A DNA stretch of 64,000 bases from Galaxea fascicularis. Its lineage: Eukaryota > Cnidaria > Anthozoa > Scleractinia > Euphylliidae. Below the pieces are notes generated by a model. It saw only the letters and a list, made by a program, of their open reading frames with translations, did not search any database and was not told where the DNA came from. The position numbers were made by a program, and so were the translations under genes. The stretch lies in the NCBI GenBank assembly GCA_948470475.1, contig OX419341.1, positions 20,563,764-20,627,763 on the forward strand, given 5' to 3'. Below, piece by piece: positions 25,672 to 37,082 of this stretch. Each line of letters begins with the position of its first letter. The stretch's first letter is position 1.

Positions 25672-26938
25672 TTAGGGGCCGACCATTTAACTCTTGAGGG
25701 GGGGGGGGGGGGGTGGGTGATTTTGAAAAAAAATTTCCTGCAAGCGCTTGGTGGAAGAAAAAAATTGCATGCAGCACAAATGAAATAGAAAAAAAATTCT
25801 TGCACTGCTGCAAGCAAGAAAAAAAATGTTGCAAAGCTATTTCATCATTCCTGGGGGGCTTTATAATTACAATTCTCGGCAAAACTGCAACCATTCCGGA
25901 TAATCTGCAATCCAGCGAGCCACTCTGGTTAGCCTATTAAAATAGCACATTGATTGGCCTAAATAACACTCTCGTTAGCCTAAATGTCACACTGGTTGGC
26001 CTACAGTTAGCTTAGGTAGCTTGCGAATTGCCCTTATAATGAGATAAGGGATTTCTCGCTTGCTCGGTTCACATGGCTCCAAGTCATAGGAGTCATGCAA
26101 GCCATTACGGTTAGCCTAAATTACAAATTTGCTAGCCTAGTTAGCACTGCAGTTAGCCTGCAGTTCCTTAGGTAGCTTGTGGTTATCGGGATCAGCGATT
26201 TCTGGCTTGCTGGCTTGCACTGTATCCAAACTCGTTAGCTTATCACAAGCAGTAATGGAGGTAAATTTTTCTATTTGAAGAATCAAGTTTTATTAGACAA
26301 AGAAAAATAATTTGTTCATTTTTAATATTTTCAACTGAAGCAGTTTCATGTTATTACTTTATTGAACTCGATAAGGTTTTTGCCATGTCATATAATATAA
26401 GACAATATATAAAACATTTGTTTTGGAGATTTCAGTCCACTTTTAAATTGTAAGTAATGATTCTAGCAGTAATTACGATGCTACGAGCATTTCTGAACTG
26501 CTTTTTGCTATTTTTTTTAATTAGGAAGCTAAACATTTTCAAATCTACCTCTGGAGCATCACTTTATAACATGAGAATATTGTTTTAGGTAATATTAAAT
26601 GATTCTAAAGAATGACATTCCGAAAACATAGCAGGTAGCTATACAAGAATGATTTTGTATAGCTTACAACATTTTAATGCTTTGCAGCTCCATAATAGAA
26701 CTATTACTGCAATAACCACAATCTAAATGTAAATACATTCTGTAAATGTAAACACGACACCTTTTTGAGGAAAAAAAAATCCTGCAGAGAAATGAGGAGA
26801 GAAAAAAAAATATCCTGCAGAGCATTTAGGAGGGAAAAAAATATCCTGCCCACCAGGTTGCTCGAAAAAAAAAAACTTGCTGACCAGAAATCACCCACCC
26901 CCCCCCCCCCCCTCAAATGTTAAATGGTCGGCCCCTTA
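25672..26938. mobile_element. 1.26-kb Harbinger-like element flanked by TTA
   Basis: The element spans 25675-26935, with inverted ends GGGGCCGACCATTTAAC followed by a long G-run and TGGGTGATTT. These ends match for about 48 bp. Both flanks are TTA (25672-25674, 26936-26938), the usual 3-bp target of PIF/Harbinger elements. It has no transposase. Subterminal parts repeat an A-rich AGAAAAAAA...TGC pattern. A decayed 21-bp tandem repeat occupies about 25925-26240. Confidence 0.8.
25925..26240 (+). repeat. Degenerate GTTAGCCT repeat inside the Harbinger-like element
   Basis: GTTAGCCT or close variants occur about ten times in 315 bp. In the first part the spacing is near 21 bp. One frame there reads NSTLIGL-NNTLVSL-NVTLVGL, a seven-residue pattern N-x-T-L-x-x-L. 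Further on the frame is broken by stops. It may be the remains of a repeat-coding gene or a structural DNA repeat. Confidence 0.55.
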
Positions 26939-27910
26939 AACATAGTCATACGACAGGAAACATCGGATTCATCAAAGGCTAATTTTCTTATTTCCTGGGT
27001 CAAATGGCTTATACGGACAGATAAAACTTGAGTGAAGCTATTTTTATTCTAAACAGGGTTTCTGTCACGACTTCTTACGGCAAATTTTAAATCGCAATCA
27101 AATCCAGCCAAAAAGCCCATAAGATTTGTTTTGGAACTGTTTGCAAATGCATCATGATGAGCTTGGAGCCGAGACTGGATGAGATGTCTGTGAGCTACTT
27201 GATTTCTTTAGCTCAAAACATGAAAGAGAAAAAGGCCGAGCACATACACCAAGGTCTCTCTTTCTTTCTTTTTTTTTTTTTATTCAATTCCTCCATCTTC
27301 GTTTTTTGTAACTTTCTTACCTTTTATTTTTATTTCAATATTTGTCTGGGATTCCACTCATCCACTCATTTGGCAGTGGAGCCGAGGGCCGCACCAGCGA
27401 ATTAATTATCTTTGCAGCCGTCAGGGCTGGAAGGTCATCTGGTCTAATACAGAGGATTTAGTACAGAGGATGCCGAGGAAACCAGGGGAAAAGGTCACCC
27501 ACACGATAAAGATATTAAATTAAACGATTTGACAAATCGTTGTCGTTGATATGAACATCTGTCACCGTTTCCCTTTTCAATTATCTTTTTTCCGCGAGGA
27601 TTATAAAAAAATCATGTACGCCTGCTCAAGTAACATCTAACAAATAGTCTCGCATTCGAAACCCTCTCATTTTATGACTTAAAAGCCATCATATTTTCCC
27701 TCTGAATACGCAGAACTCAGCGTATCTGTATGTCAACTAAATTAAAGATTGAGAAGAGCGCGACTAAAATTAAATTGGACAACTTTTGGTGGTGGGGTAA
27801 AAGGGAAGGGAAAGGGCCTGGAAACGAGGTTGTACTTTTCCAACATTTTCAGTATTTCCTTTTCCGTTGCATTTCCTTGTTTTGGATTAATTAGGCTGTT
27901 TACTTCTTTC
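26939..27910. other. Gene-free stretch
   Basis: A pyrimidine-rich tract lies at 27259-27290. A short frame starting near 27157 (MSLEPRLDEMSVSYLISLAQ) looks protein-like but has no clear splice sites or family match, so it is not called. Confidence 0.4.
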
Positions 27911-28045
27911 TACCGGTTAGCTCAGTGGTAGAGCACCGGACAAGCGTGCGGGAGGTCGCGGGTTCAAATCCCGGCCGGACTAACACTCAGGGTCTCTTAC
28001 GAGAAAGTGCTGCCTTTGTAAGGACATCGGCAAATCCGAGGGTAA
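27911..28045 (+). mobile_element. tRNA-derived SINE, family 1, copy 1 (3'-truncated)
   Basis: The tRNA-like head has A-box TAGCTCAGTGG and B-box GGTTCAAATCC. It is followed by the family body: AACACTCAGGGTCT, GAGAAAGTGCTGCCTTTGTA and GACATCGGCAAAT. The same head and body occur at 30692. The copy stops soon after GCAAATCCGAGG, so it appears truncated. Confidence 0.75.
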
Positions 28046-30084
28046 ATAATACAATGTATGTATTTATCTACCTTCTCTTCTTCCTCCTCTTTCCCTATTT
28101 ATCCAATCCTCTTGAACAGCCCCTTTAACCGTGCTCCCTTTCCGGATGAGTTCTGTTCAATATGATGATTTCGCAGTCAAAACTGCGCTGAAATTACACT
28201 GATCAAAATACCTTTTCGTCACACACAAAATACGTAAAGAAGACCATCGGGAGATATAAAGTGAAATTGCTAAACTAAAACAAATTACAACCAGTTTACA
28301 GCTCCATTAGTGAAGTGCCAATTTTTCGAAAATGTTCGCAACCAAAAGGTCATGAAGTCATGCCCCCCTCTCTCCTATATAAATAAGACTTGATTTACCA
28401 CCCCTGCAACTTGCAGAACCAGTTTTGTCTTTGTACTGCTTTTGTCAAATGATATCTCACGGCAATGAATGTTCAATTAAAGCTACGGTTTAGTGTTATA
28501 TCCCCTATGTACCAAGCTTCTCAAACTTCTCAGTTTTTGAAGTGACGTCCTCCACACCTGTTGGTTATAGCATACCCCAGAAAATACCTTAAGTTACGAT
28601 ACGATCTTCACGCAGACCACCAAGAGTACTTGGGATAACGTAGCACAGTGAGAAAATTACAGTTTTCTTATCTCATGACAAAGGATCGAAATAGACATTG
28701 AGTCTCGATGAAATCGAACCAGTGCATGTATGTGTACATGTACCACCTTCCTCAAGCCGGATCTCCAAGGCGTTTAGAGGTGAATTCAGTAAAGTTGTTT
28801 ACTTCAAACTACCCAACCTAATTTGCTACTCAATAGCTACCTTAAACTATGTTTCCGATACCGATAATCTTTAGAGTTGACAACTTTTGTGAATGCAAAC
28901 TAACCTTTTTTTTCTGAATTCCATATTGAAGCTTATCATCAGTTGGCGGAAATAGTTCTGAGTGGATATCTGACTAATATTGTTTAGACAGGAAAAAATT
29001 TCCTTTATAAACTCGTGATGTGTTTAGCTGAGCTCCCTATCAGTACCAACATGAGATGAGATTAACCTGTGTAGGTCGCCCAGCTTAGAATAAATATTAT
29101 CGGATGATTGATAATCTATTTTAAATCAAACACCAGAGAGTTCTAATTCAACGTAATTAATCATTACAAACGTTTTCCGGCAGAAATAAAAACAAAAAAA
29201 GAAAGAAAAAACGAACAAACTACGCAAAGATTATCTTGAAAAACCTCTTCTAACGCGTACATTACATTGGTGCACTTTACCTGCTCCTGGAAATATTCGC
29301 CCAGAATCATACATAAAGGGTACAGTAGTCTGTGATGAGGAATGCTTAACGTATAAGCGATATTGAACGTCAGTTCACGGCGAAAGTAACGTAACCGTGA
29401 GCAAAACAGTGAACGCGGATTTCAACTCGCTCTTTGAACTTATTCTAACGGAAAGCCGATTTTAAAGCAAACGAAAAAGAAAATACCAATATCAGATAAA
29501 TCTGAGGGGCCAATATCTTTCGCACAAGTCACCATTGTGTTTCTTACACTTTTTTTTTGTTTCCCACGTTTCTATATTTGGAGTCGAAACGTTATATACA
29601 TATATCAATTCGGTCAACTTCAAAAGGTCCACCACTGTTTCCTCCATTGATTACGAAGATCAGACAAATTATCACCTTGTCTAGCATGAAATAAGATAAA
29701 CTTGCCCCCGTGCTTTTTATAGCCTCTTCTAATTTGTTCCACGTTCCGCCAACTAATTAAGGGAATAGTAGATGTCACTGCGTCAAGGATTAACCATTTT
29801 GATTTACAATTTCAGATCAGGTAGATAGGAAAGTTATCGCTCTTACTGAATTCATCTTCTTTTACCCTGGATTCTTTTACTCAGAGGTTACTATCCTCGT
29901 ACCAATACAGCCTGAGTATTCGTACAAAACAAACTGTGTAGCGAATGAAATAACCTCTGGCGCCCAGGGTATCTTCTTTTATCAAGTCTTATAAACTTTC
30001 AAAAAAGAGAGTGATTTCCTTAGTACGTGACCTAGAGTGACCGGCTAATGGATCTCTCAAGTTTCGTCAGTTGTTCGTCAGTTG
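28046..30084. other. Gene-free stretch of 2 kb
   Basis: No exon, RNA gene or transposon end could be supported on either strand. Confidence 0.4.
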
Positions 30085-30450
30085 TTGTGTCTAATGACGA
30101 CCCGTGTGTTTTGTTACCACCATGTATGATAGATAATATCATTACCTTTCTAACGAGGTCAACAAGGAAACCAAGTAAGCTGGACTATAGCTTCATCCGT
30201 AATTAAATTTCTCACACGGGAAATTTGAAATAGAAAACACGTTTATAAAATGGCGTTGTTATCAGTTCAGTTCTAATGAGACTCGTGTGTTTTGTTACCA
30301 CTATGTATGAAAGATAATATCATTACCTTTCTAACGAGGTCAACAAGGAAACCAAGTAAGCTGGACTATGGCTTCAGCCGTAATTAAATTTCTCACACGG
30401 GAAATTTGAAATAGAAAGCACGTTTATAAAATGGCGTTGTTATCAGTTCA
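30085..30450. repeat. Tandem duplication, two units of 181 bp
   Basis: The unit starting CGTGTGTTTTGTTACCAC at 30103 recurs at 30284. The copies differ at only a few positions (for example ATGATAG versus ATGAAAG), so the duplication is recent. No coding content. Confidence 0.9.
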
Positions 30451-30691
30451 TGGAGCCACATCAGAGTTGATAAGCTTGTATCAAGCCCCACAATAGAAAT
30501 ATCGTAATCAGGGCCGTAGCAAGGCTAAAATAACTCAGGGGCCCAGTAAATTGGCCAAGCAAAGCTACCTTTCCCTCTCCTCCCCCCTCGTCCTACACAG
30601 ACATCAGGGAGGTAAATAAATGAAAGGTGGCACGACGGCAATGCTAAGAAAAACATCAAAGCCATAGGTTTACTAAACAAAACAGCCAACC

Positions 30692-30925
30692 GACCGGTTG
30701 GCTCAGTGGTAGAGCACCAGACTGCGGGAGGTCGCAGGTTCAAGCCCTGGCCAGACCAACACTCAGGGTCTTTAAATAACTGAGGAGGAAAGTGCTACCT
30801 TTGTAATGACATCTGCAAATGTTAGACTTTCTGGTCTTCTCGGGAAAGGACGATAAAAACGGAGGTCCCGTCTCACAACTCTTCACAAATTACAAATTGA
30901 CTCTGTGGGATGTAAAAGAACCACT
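30692..30925 (+). mobile_element. tRNA-derived SINE, family 1, copy 2
   Basis: The head has A-box TGGCTCAGTGG and B-box-like GGTTCAAGCCC. The body is AACACTCAGGGTCTTTAAA, GAAAGTGCTACCTTTGTAA, GACATCTGCAAAT, then a longer 3' part (TCTTCTCGGGAAAGGACGAT, GTCCCGTCTCACAAC, GATGTAAAAGAACC). This copy is longer than the one at 27911 and better defines the family. Confidence 0.75.
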
Positions 30926-31849
30926 AGGGACGTAAGAATGAACCCTGGCTGCGACCACCCCTAGTGTTAGAAAACTCTCATTGCGTTAACATGTTTATAC
31001 CCTCTTATACTCTGCACATTCATCACACTTTTTGGTACAGTTTTCTATCATTTAAGAACAACCCAACGAAAAATTTTTTTTTTTTTTATTTTTACGCTTG
31101 GAAGTAACTGCATGGTAATGCCTCCTGCTGTAGACGTATTCGCCTAAAATTTAGGGCCGTTTACACTACAGGTAAAAAATGGTACTGAACCGTTAAAAAG
31201 TGGTACGGTACCGATAATTTTTGTAAAAAATAACGAAACCTTTACTGATGTTGCTTTGCATTGCATATGACATTGCACTGCACTGCACTGCATTTCAATG
31301 AACTGCAGGGTTGAAATGAACGCATACGGTGTACACGTCTATGAAGGGTTATCGCCAACATAATATCATTTTCATTTTGTGAAGGTGTTTCCTACTCTGT
31401 GTGGAGGTTGTCGTTTCAATTCAATTGTATTCACTCAAGTTCCGTCAAATTCAATTTTACCTAATCCAATTCGCCACTAAGACCTCGACAACGATTCCCA
31501 TGGCATGGCTATACTCACCACTACTGACTACATTTGTCTTCATATCGGGTTTTGTCTACATCAGTTTTAAATACATTATTCATTCCAGAAAGACATTCAA
31601 CGAGGATAAAATGTAGCCGCCAGTTTGGGATTTGCATCAACTCGGAGGTAAGGTCTGCTGCTCGGTATTTGTCCTAAGTTACATTGTCATTGCCGAGTGG
31701 GATTGCCGAACTTGGCGAACTTTGTGTAAATCTTCATGATAAATAAGCTAACGTTTCTATCTGTGGCACTACACTTTAACGAAAGGGTAAGAAGTAGCAG
31801 GATTCCAAAATCGTAGCATTTCAAGTGATTTTTTTCTAGGTGATTTTTC
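30926..31849. other. Gene-free stretch with one transposon-like end
   Basis: TTTAGGGCCGTTTACAC at about 31151 and a following GGTACTGAACCGTT / GGTACGGTACCG block look like one end of a DNA transposon, but no partner end was found. A T-run lies at 31075-31088. Confidence 0.35.
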
Positions 31850-32015
31850 ATTTCAGTGCATGGACCAGGCGGCAGGCCCCAAACAACTCTGAAGAGGTCG
31901 ATAGGCTTTTAATAGCGAAAGAGGGTTATTGGAGTGCTCAGCTGTTCTCCCTGGCACCTCACGGCTTAAATAAAAGAAAGGAATTTCATTCAAAAAGCAG
32001 AATTTGTTACAATTT
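31850..32015 (+). pseudogene. Retroelement protein C-terminal fragment (possible Penelope-like)
   Basis: The plus frame reads RLLIAKEGYWSAQLFSLAPH then GLNKRKEF. The layout [K/R]E-x-Y/F-W-x-x-x-L-x-x-L-x-P-x-GLN resembles the end of GIY-YIG endonuclease modules in Penelope-like retroelements. It is a short fragment with no reverse transcriptase nearby. It could also be another retroelement type. Confidence 0.35.
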
Positions 32016-32360
32016 TTTTTTTTCCATAGTTTACGTTCTTGCGTGATCAATCGTTCAAGTACCTTCGTGATACAGAAGAAATAAAGCTCATGATCAAAAT
32101 GAGCCACCTTGGAGGAATCTTAAGGAAGCCTGTCGTGTCCAGAAGGATAAGTGTCAAAATACAAGGTTGAGGAGGTTTAATAATTAGGAGAAATGACTGG
32201 ATAATATCCCCAAAACGGTTTGAAGATAATGCTACACACATCTTAGAGAAGCAATAATAATGAGATTTGAAAAAAAAAACATATTTTCCTTTTATTTTAC
32301 TCTAGTGTATTTAATCATGCCTTGTAATAGAAAACCCCAACATCGTTCTTAAATATCAAA

Positions 32361-33415
32361 ATGTCTTCTGATGATTACATTTTTAGGAGAGGAGTAAATG
32401 GTCTAGGGCACAGTAGTAATGTTGGTGGGATACTCTTTGCTATTGGAGATTTCTATCCGCGGGGACTTAAAGAACATGAAGAGCCAGTCTCTTGTACCTC
32501 AAGACTCTGTAATTGGAGTGCTCCCAGGAATGTGCAAGTTGACCCTTAACCAGCAGATAATATAGTCATCTCAAAATATCCGGTTTGGTAGAGAAACTGA
32601 TAAATGCGCCAAAGTCAGTAAGTTTGACACTAAGTGAACTTTCTGCTGAACTAAGTAACTGCTTGCAACGCAGCTAGCCAACTGCTGATGAAATTGACTG
32701 CATTTGCGAAACAGTTCCTGAAAATGTCCCAGATATTGTTACTAACAACGAAATCACAGATTTACCATTCAACGATGATTAGGATATATCATCCTCTCGT
32801 TTTAAAACCTTGATGGATTGCTTTGCAGATACACAGCTAGTATTTCAGATGTGGACATTGAAACAGTTGAACGATTGACAATGGGCCAAAGTAACAATGA
32901 AGTTTGGAGGGAACTCAAACGTGACAAGTTAACAGCCTCTTAGCTAATTTTCATGATGCAGCTGTGAGGCGAAAAGAGCCTGACAAACTTCTTAGAAACA
33001 TAATGTTCATCTCTGAAAAAAAGAAAAGTATACCATCCTTAGAATATGGCCAGGTACACGAATGTTACACGAATGTGATGCTCTTGCAAGTTATGTTGCT
33101 GCAAAAGCTGCCGAGGGGAATACTTTGTTGCAGGTAGAGGAAGTTGGAACAATATTATCAAAGGAAAGACGAGGTTATGGTGCAAGTTTGGACAGAAAAG
33201 TGTAGGACCTGAAGGCCGCTGGCATGAAAGATAGAGGCCTGGAAGTCAAATGTCCATACCGTAAGACGTAAATGACAGTTGAACAAGCATGTAAAGATCC
33301 AAACTTTTGCTTGTATATAGATGATGATTGGGTTCCTAGGCTTACGTTTGGACACAAACATTACTACCACCACCTGGTGGTGAAATGTTCGTGATTTCAA
33401 AACCACGATCAGCCA
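32361..33415 (+). pseudogene. Decayed YqaJ-type nuclease gene of a DNA transposon
   Basis: A 62-codon N-terminal frame (ATG at 32361) contains CTSRLCNWSAPRNVQVDP, a cysteine-containing segment seen in transposon- or virus-derived YqaJ proteins of invertebrates. Farther on, in shifting frames, are NNEVWRELKRDKLTAS, then GLEVKCPY (the YqaJ catalytic E-x-K strand) and DPNFCLYIDDDW...GHKHYYHHL (the FCL...H.YYYQ-like block). There are at least five frame changes or stops. YqaJ nucleases act like lambda-type exonucleases. It faces a DDE transposase remnant at 33421-34300, a pairing reported for ISL2EU/IS4EU transposons. Confidence 0.65.
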
Positions 33416-33420
33416 TGACA

Positions 33421-34300
33421 CATAAGGTATTGTAGAAACCCAGACTTTTCTACTACCCTACCACCCCACAACTTTGAAACAAAAATTACTTGACCATTTG
33501 GGGAAATTCCAACTAATACTTTGAATGTATCATGATGTTTGCAGTTGGATCAGGTCTGTGACTAGGCCAACATTGAGAATGGCACCTCCACAAAAACCTC
33601 TGAGCAGTCAAAAATAGCATGAGTAGTAGGGTACAGGGAAGATTGCCGTAGCATGTTTCTCCGCACTGCTTCCCGGGAAGGGAAAGGAAATAATTGGGGC
33701 AACACCACTGATACAAGAAATGAATCCATGTACAAAATATCTTACTAAAGCTTGCTACAGAAATTCCAAACCTGTCAGCTATACCTCTAACAAAAAGACC
33801 TACTTTTAACTGACAAGGGCAATAGACCGTTCATTTAAAGAACTTAATTGTCTCTTGGGGCCTGGCTTCCTTTTCCCTTCCTCGTGGTATGGTCTACATT
33901 GTTTTGACCCTAGTATTGCAGCTTGGCCACTTTTGGTTGAAGGTACTGATTGTGGAAAGCTACTTGCAATTGCAATTGGGGAACCCTGTGTTGAACTGAA
34001 TAGCAGAATTGTCGTCTTTGAATTTTTCAAGAGAATATTGCCGCTGTTCGTACCCATCAATTTCTTTTTGCAGCTGCCCTACTTTTTTCTGAAGATTAAT
34101 CAAAATTTCCTCCTTTACTTCAAACTGCTCATGTATAGACCACCTCAATTTGTTTATGTCATTGATATCTCCAAAGCTAAATGCATAAGTATGGTCATCA
34201 ACTCCAGAGGCAAATGAATAACACGGCCTGTGTGGACTTACCTTCAGTGTGTTTTGTAAAGACCACCTCACACCCTAATTCACCTTCTTCAGTGCTACTG
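33421..34300 (-). pseudogene. Decayed DDE transposase (DDE_Tnp_4 / IS4EU-like)
   Basis: On the minus strand, from about 34271 down, there is a coiled-coil-like piece (HEQFEVKEEILINLQKKVGQ), then DDNSAIQF and TGFPN, and RKPGPKRQLSSLNE. Next come GLFVRGIADRFGISVASFSK (a helix-turn-helix-like segment) and AIFDCSEVFVEVP with the first catalytic Asp. The end is TFKVLVGISPNGQVIFVSKL followed by WGG. These follow the usual order in DDE_Tnp_4 transposases. Several frameshifts and two stops (in the region 33540-33560) break it. The later catalytic residues are missing, because the copy ends where the opposing YqaJ remnant begins. Confidence 0.65.
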
Positions 34301-35509
34301 TTGGAAAAGGTAAACTAAATGTATAAAGAAAGGACATATATTAAGGAACAAAAAAGAAACAAATTTCACGTAGCAACAACAGGAATATATCACAAAGTAG
34401 AAAGGTCCTGCCACTAAAACATGAAAGTTAAACCCCATGGGGCTTCAAAGAGAATCTCACTCAAGACTTTGGGATGTAATACAGATTTATAGCGACCAAA
34501 TTCTGTTTATACCTTAACTTTTCCCAAAGTTAAATGTTTACTGACATCTCCGCTGCACCTGAGGGACACGAACTGGGTTTGAAATTTACATCTTCCTCTG
34601 TTCCCCCTCCGTTGTGGAACTGGTACATTTATGTGTTGATCGATCCTTTGGTGGTTCCACTCCTAAATTCCGAATGTGTAATTAATGCATTGGTGCAGTA
34701 GAAGATTCTGATAAACCTTAATTTTAATCAGAAGTCTGACAGAAATCACTTACAACCAAACCTTGTGAGAGAGAGAAATATTTAAACACGAAGTTTGCCC
34801 CAAGAGGTACAATGACTCACCGAGGGGGCTTTCTTTAGTTGAAACATTTTTTTTCCATGTATATTAAAGCTGGTCTTCTCTATGCTTGCTATGAGACAAA
34901 CTCAAAAACTGAAATTTTACATTTTCTAAAGAAGGCTCATTGAAATAAAAATTTAACAGAACAAAATCCAACAAAATAAAACTTACAATTAATTCCAGTA
35001 GAAACAGTAAAAAAAGGTTTCAGTTTTCAGAATAAACACCATGTATATGTAGCTTATATTGTTTACTGCTGGGTCTAAAAAAAACAAGCAAAAACACAGA
35101 CAGCAAAAAGAAAGTAAATCAGTCAGTCAGACAATACAATAAGATCATAGTTTATACAATACTACAGTCCCAGTTTAGGAGATCTCCATATAAATGATAT
35201 GCCAATTCAATAGTGATCTATCGTCGCTTACACGGAAATCGTCTCGTCGATCTTGGCGTTTTATCAGAATTTGCACCAACGTGCTTTGGTTGGATTCTTA
35301 GTCGGAAATTGATCTGATCTACTCCCATCACTATTCTATTCGAAACTGCTGCACTCAGGTGCTGCACACTCTTTTTCCCAGCTTCTTTGTTTTCTTCTTT
35401 TTTCGTTTCCCTCTAGTTTTTCTTTTTTTCCAGTCCTTTTTATGGTCCATTTTGAGGAAAGCAAAGCAAAAGCAAAAGCTTGTACAGGGTTAGCCTCGTC
35501 CCGTCACCA
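34301..35509. other. Gene-free stretch of 1.2 kb
   Basis: No coding or transposon end was recognised. It may be part of the decayed DNA transposon on its left, but no terminal repeats were found. Confidence 0.35.
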
Positions 35510-35512
35510 GGG

Positions 35513-35584
35513 GTTCCTGTGGCTCAGGGGTTAGAGCATCCGACCGGTGTTACGGAGGTTGTAGGTTCGATTCCTGCCTGGGAC
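35513..35584 (+). tRNA. tRNA-like unit 1 (degenerate)
   Basis: Six of seven acceptor pairs form (GTTCCTG with CTGGGAC). The D-arm is GCTC/GAGC and the T-arm GTAGG/CCTGC has loop TTCGATT. A-box TGGCTCAGGGG and B-box GGTTCGATTCC match the pol III promoter consensus, and TTTT follows at 35594-35597. The anticodon arm does not give a normal 7-base loop with T at position 33, so it is tRNA-derived rather than a normal tRNA. Confidence 0.5.
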
Positions 35585-35776
35585 TCTGATTTCTTTTCAG
35601 TTGACCTTTCGCCCGTTGCCAAGCGACTAGCATATCATCACTCTCACGGGCATATTACACCATTACCATCATTAATAATCATCATGATGTCTGATTCACA
35701 TTTACATCGTCGAGCCCGCAGACCATAGTGGGACACTTTGTATAAGAACCTAGATAAACAACCTAGCTCACCAGGG

Positions 35777-35848
35777 GTTCCTGTCGCTCAGTGGTTAGAG
35801 CATCCGACCGGTGTTACGGAGGTTGTAGGTTCGATTCCTGCCTGGGAC
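35777..35848 (+). tRNA. tRNA-like unit 2 (degenerate)
   Basis: Same structure as unit 1 with TCGCTCAGTGG in the A-box region. The T stretch TTTT is at 35858-35861. Confidence 0.45.
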
Positions 35849-36040
35849 TCTGATTTCTTTTCAGTTGTCCTTTCGCCCGTTGCCAAGCGACTAGCATATC
35901 ATCACTCTCACGGGCATATTACACCATTACCATCATTAATAATCATCATGATGTCTGATTCACATTTACATCGTCGAGCCCGCAGACCATAGTGGGACAC
36001 TTTGTATAAGAACCTAGATAAACAACCTAGCTCACCAGGG

Positions 36041-36112
36041 GTTCCTGTCGCTCAGTGGTTAGAGCATCCGACCGGTGTTACGGAGGTTGTAGGTTCGATT
36101 CCTGCCTGGGAC
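36041..36112 (+). tRNA. tRNA-like unit 3 (degenerate)
   Basis: Identical to unit 2 in sequence; TTTT at 36122-36125. Confidence 0.45.
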
Positions 36113-36304
36113 TCTGATTTCTTTTCAGTTGTCCTTTCGCCCGTTGCCAAGCGACTAGCATATCATCACTCTCACGGGCATATTACACCATTACCATCAT
36201 TAATAATCATCATGATGTCTGATTCACATTTACATCGTCGAGCCCGCAGACCATAGTGGGACACTTTGTATAAGAACCTAGATAAACAACCTAGCTCACC
36301 AGGG

Positions 36305-36374
36305 GTTCCTGTCGCTGTGGTTAGAGCATCCGACCGGTGTTACGGAGGTTGTAGGTTCGATTCCTGCCTGGGAC
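36305..36374 (+). tRNA. tRNA-like unit 4 (A-box deleted by two bases)
   Basis: Two bases are missing in the D-loop/A-box (CGCTGTGG instead of CGCTCAGTGG), which should weaken pol III promotion. The B-box is intact. Confidence 0.45.
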
Positions 36375-36483
36375 TCTGATTTCTTTTCAGTTGTCCTTTC
36401 GCCCGTTGCCAAGCGACTAGCATATCATCACTCTCACGGGCATATCACACCATTAGCATCATTAATAATCATCATCATGACTG

Positions 36484-36890
36484 TACAGAACGGTGGTCCT
36501 TTAGCCCTTCCACTCAAGACAAAATCCCTTATGCTTCGAGTATGTTTGTTAATCGAACAGCTTCGTGACCAAACGCTTTGATGGCTTCACAAGATAGACA
36601 ATGTCAAACATTCCAGAGGTCGTGGAAGTGGCATCCCTGTCTCTTTCCCATCCGTCGGTTTCAAAAAGCGTGGGATGTCGTTTCCAATCCGAACCTTTTC
36701 AAAGGCCCGCAAGTTTCAGAAAAAGAAGGCCGCATGATTGTTGCTGAATACAAAAGACAGTAAAAAAACAAAGGCGGAACGAGAAGTTACAATTCGTGGA
36801 TAAAATGGAAAGGCTACGAAAAGGTCTTGAGGGTGCGGGTCTCGTCGTCCGCGTCCGGTGTTCCGAATTTCAGCTGCTCCTCAGACTAAA
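36484..36890 (+). other. Possible decayed coding DNA upstream of the PLA2-like fragment
   Basis: Plus-strand frames here are short and shifting (for example SFPSVGFKKRGMSFPIRTFS near 36640-36700, basic). They could belong to the same integrated virus-like element as the PLA2 fragment at 37093, but I do not recognise a family. Confidence 0.25.
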
Positions 36891-37082
36891 GGCAGGTGCG
36901 GATCCGGGAGGGGGGGAGTGGATTGGTTGGCTAGCCACCCCCCTTCGGAGAAGCCCCCTATAAAAATCTAATACGTGAAAAAAAGGAAATACATGCGTGG
37001 GTCCCAAAAAGTATAGTATAGTTTGGTGGCCGACTGTATCAGCCACCCCCCATTAAGAAATCCTGGATCCGCGCCTGAAAGG
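36888..37082. mobile_element. 185-bp hAT-like element
   Basis: The element spans 36893-37077. The left end CAGGTGCGGATCCGGGA and the right end, on the opposite strand CAGGCGCGGATCCAGGA, are inverted copies. The flanks are AAAGG on both sides (36888-36892, 37078-37082). It sits between two parts of the coding remnant described next. Confidence 0.7.

Larger units (their letters stand above)
35510..36483 (+). repeat. Tandem array, 264-bp unit, four copies, each starting with a tRNA-like sequence
   Basis: Units begin at 35510, 35774, 36038 and 36302 (GGGGTTCCTGT), exactly 264 bp apart; the fourth is incomplete and diverges after about 36470. Units 2 and 3 appear identical and unit 1 has a few changes, so the array is recent or homogenised. 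Each unit is a tRNA-like head, a non-tRNA body with CATCATTAATAATCATCAT, and a tail CCTAGCTCACCAG. The repeated open frame is an artefact. Confidence 0.95.

Noticed and set aside
27925..28128. 67-codon frame starting MVEHRTSVREVAGSNPG
   Set aside because: Translation of the tRNA-derived SINE head, not a gene.
35480..36256. Three near-identical 82-84-residue frames (VAQWLEHPTGVTEVVGSIP type)
   Set aside because: They are translations of the tandem tRNA-like unit; such frames are a common artefact of tRNA-derived repeats.
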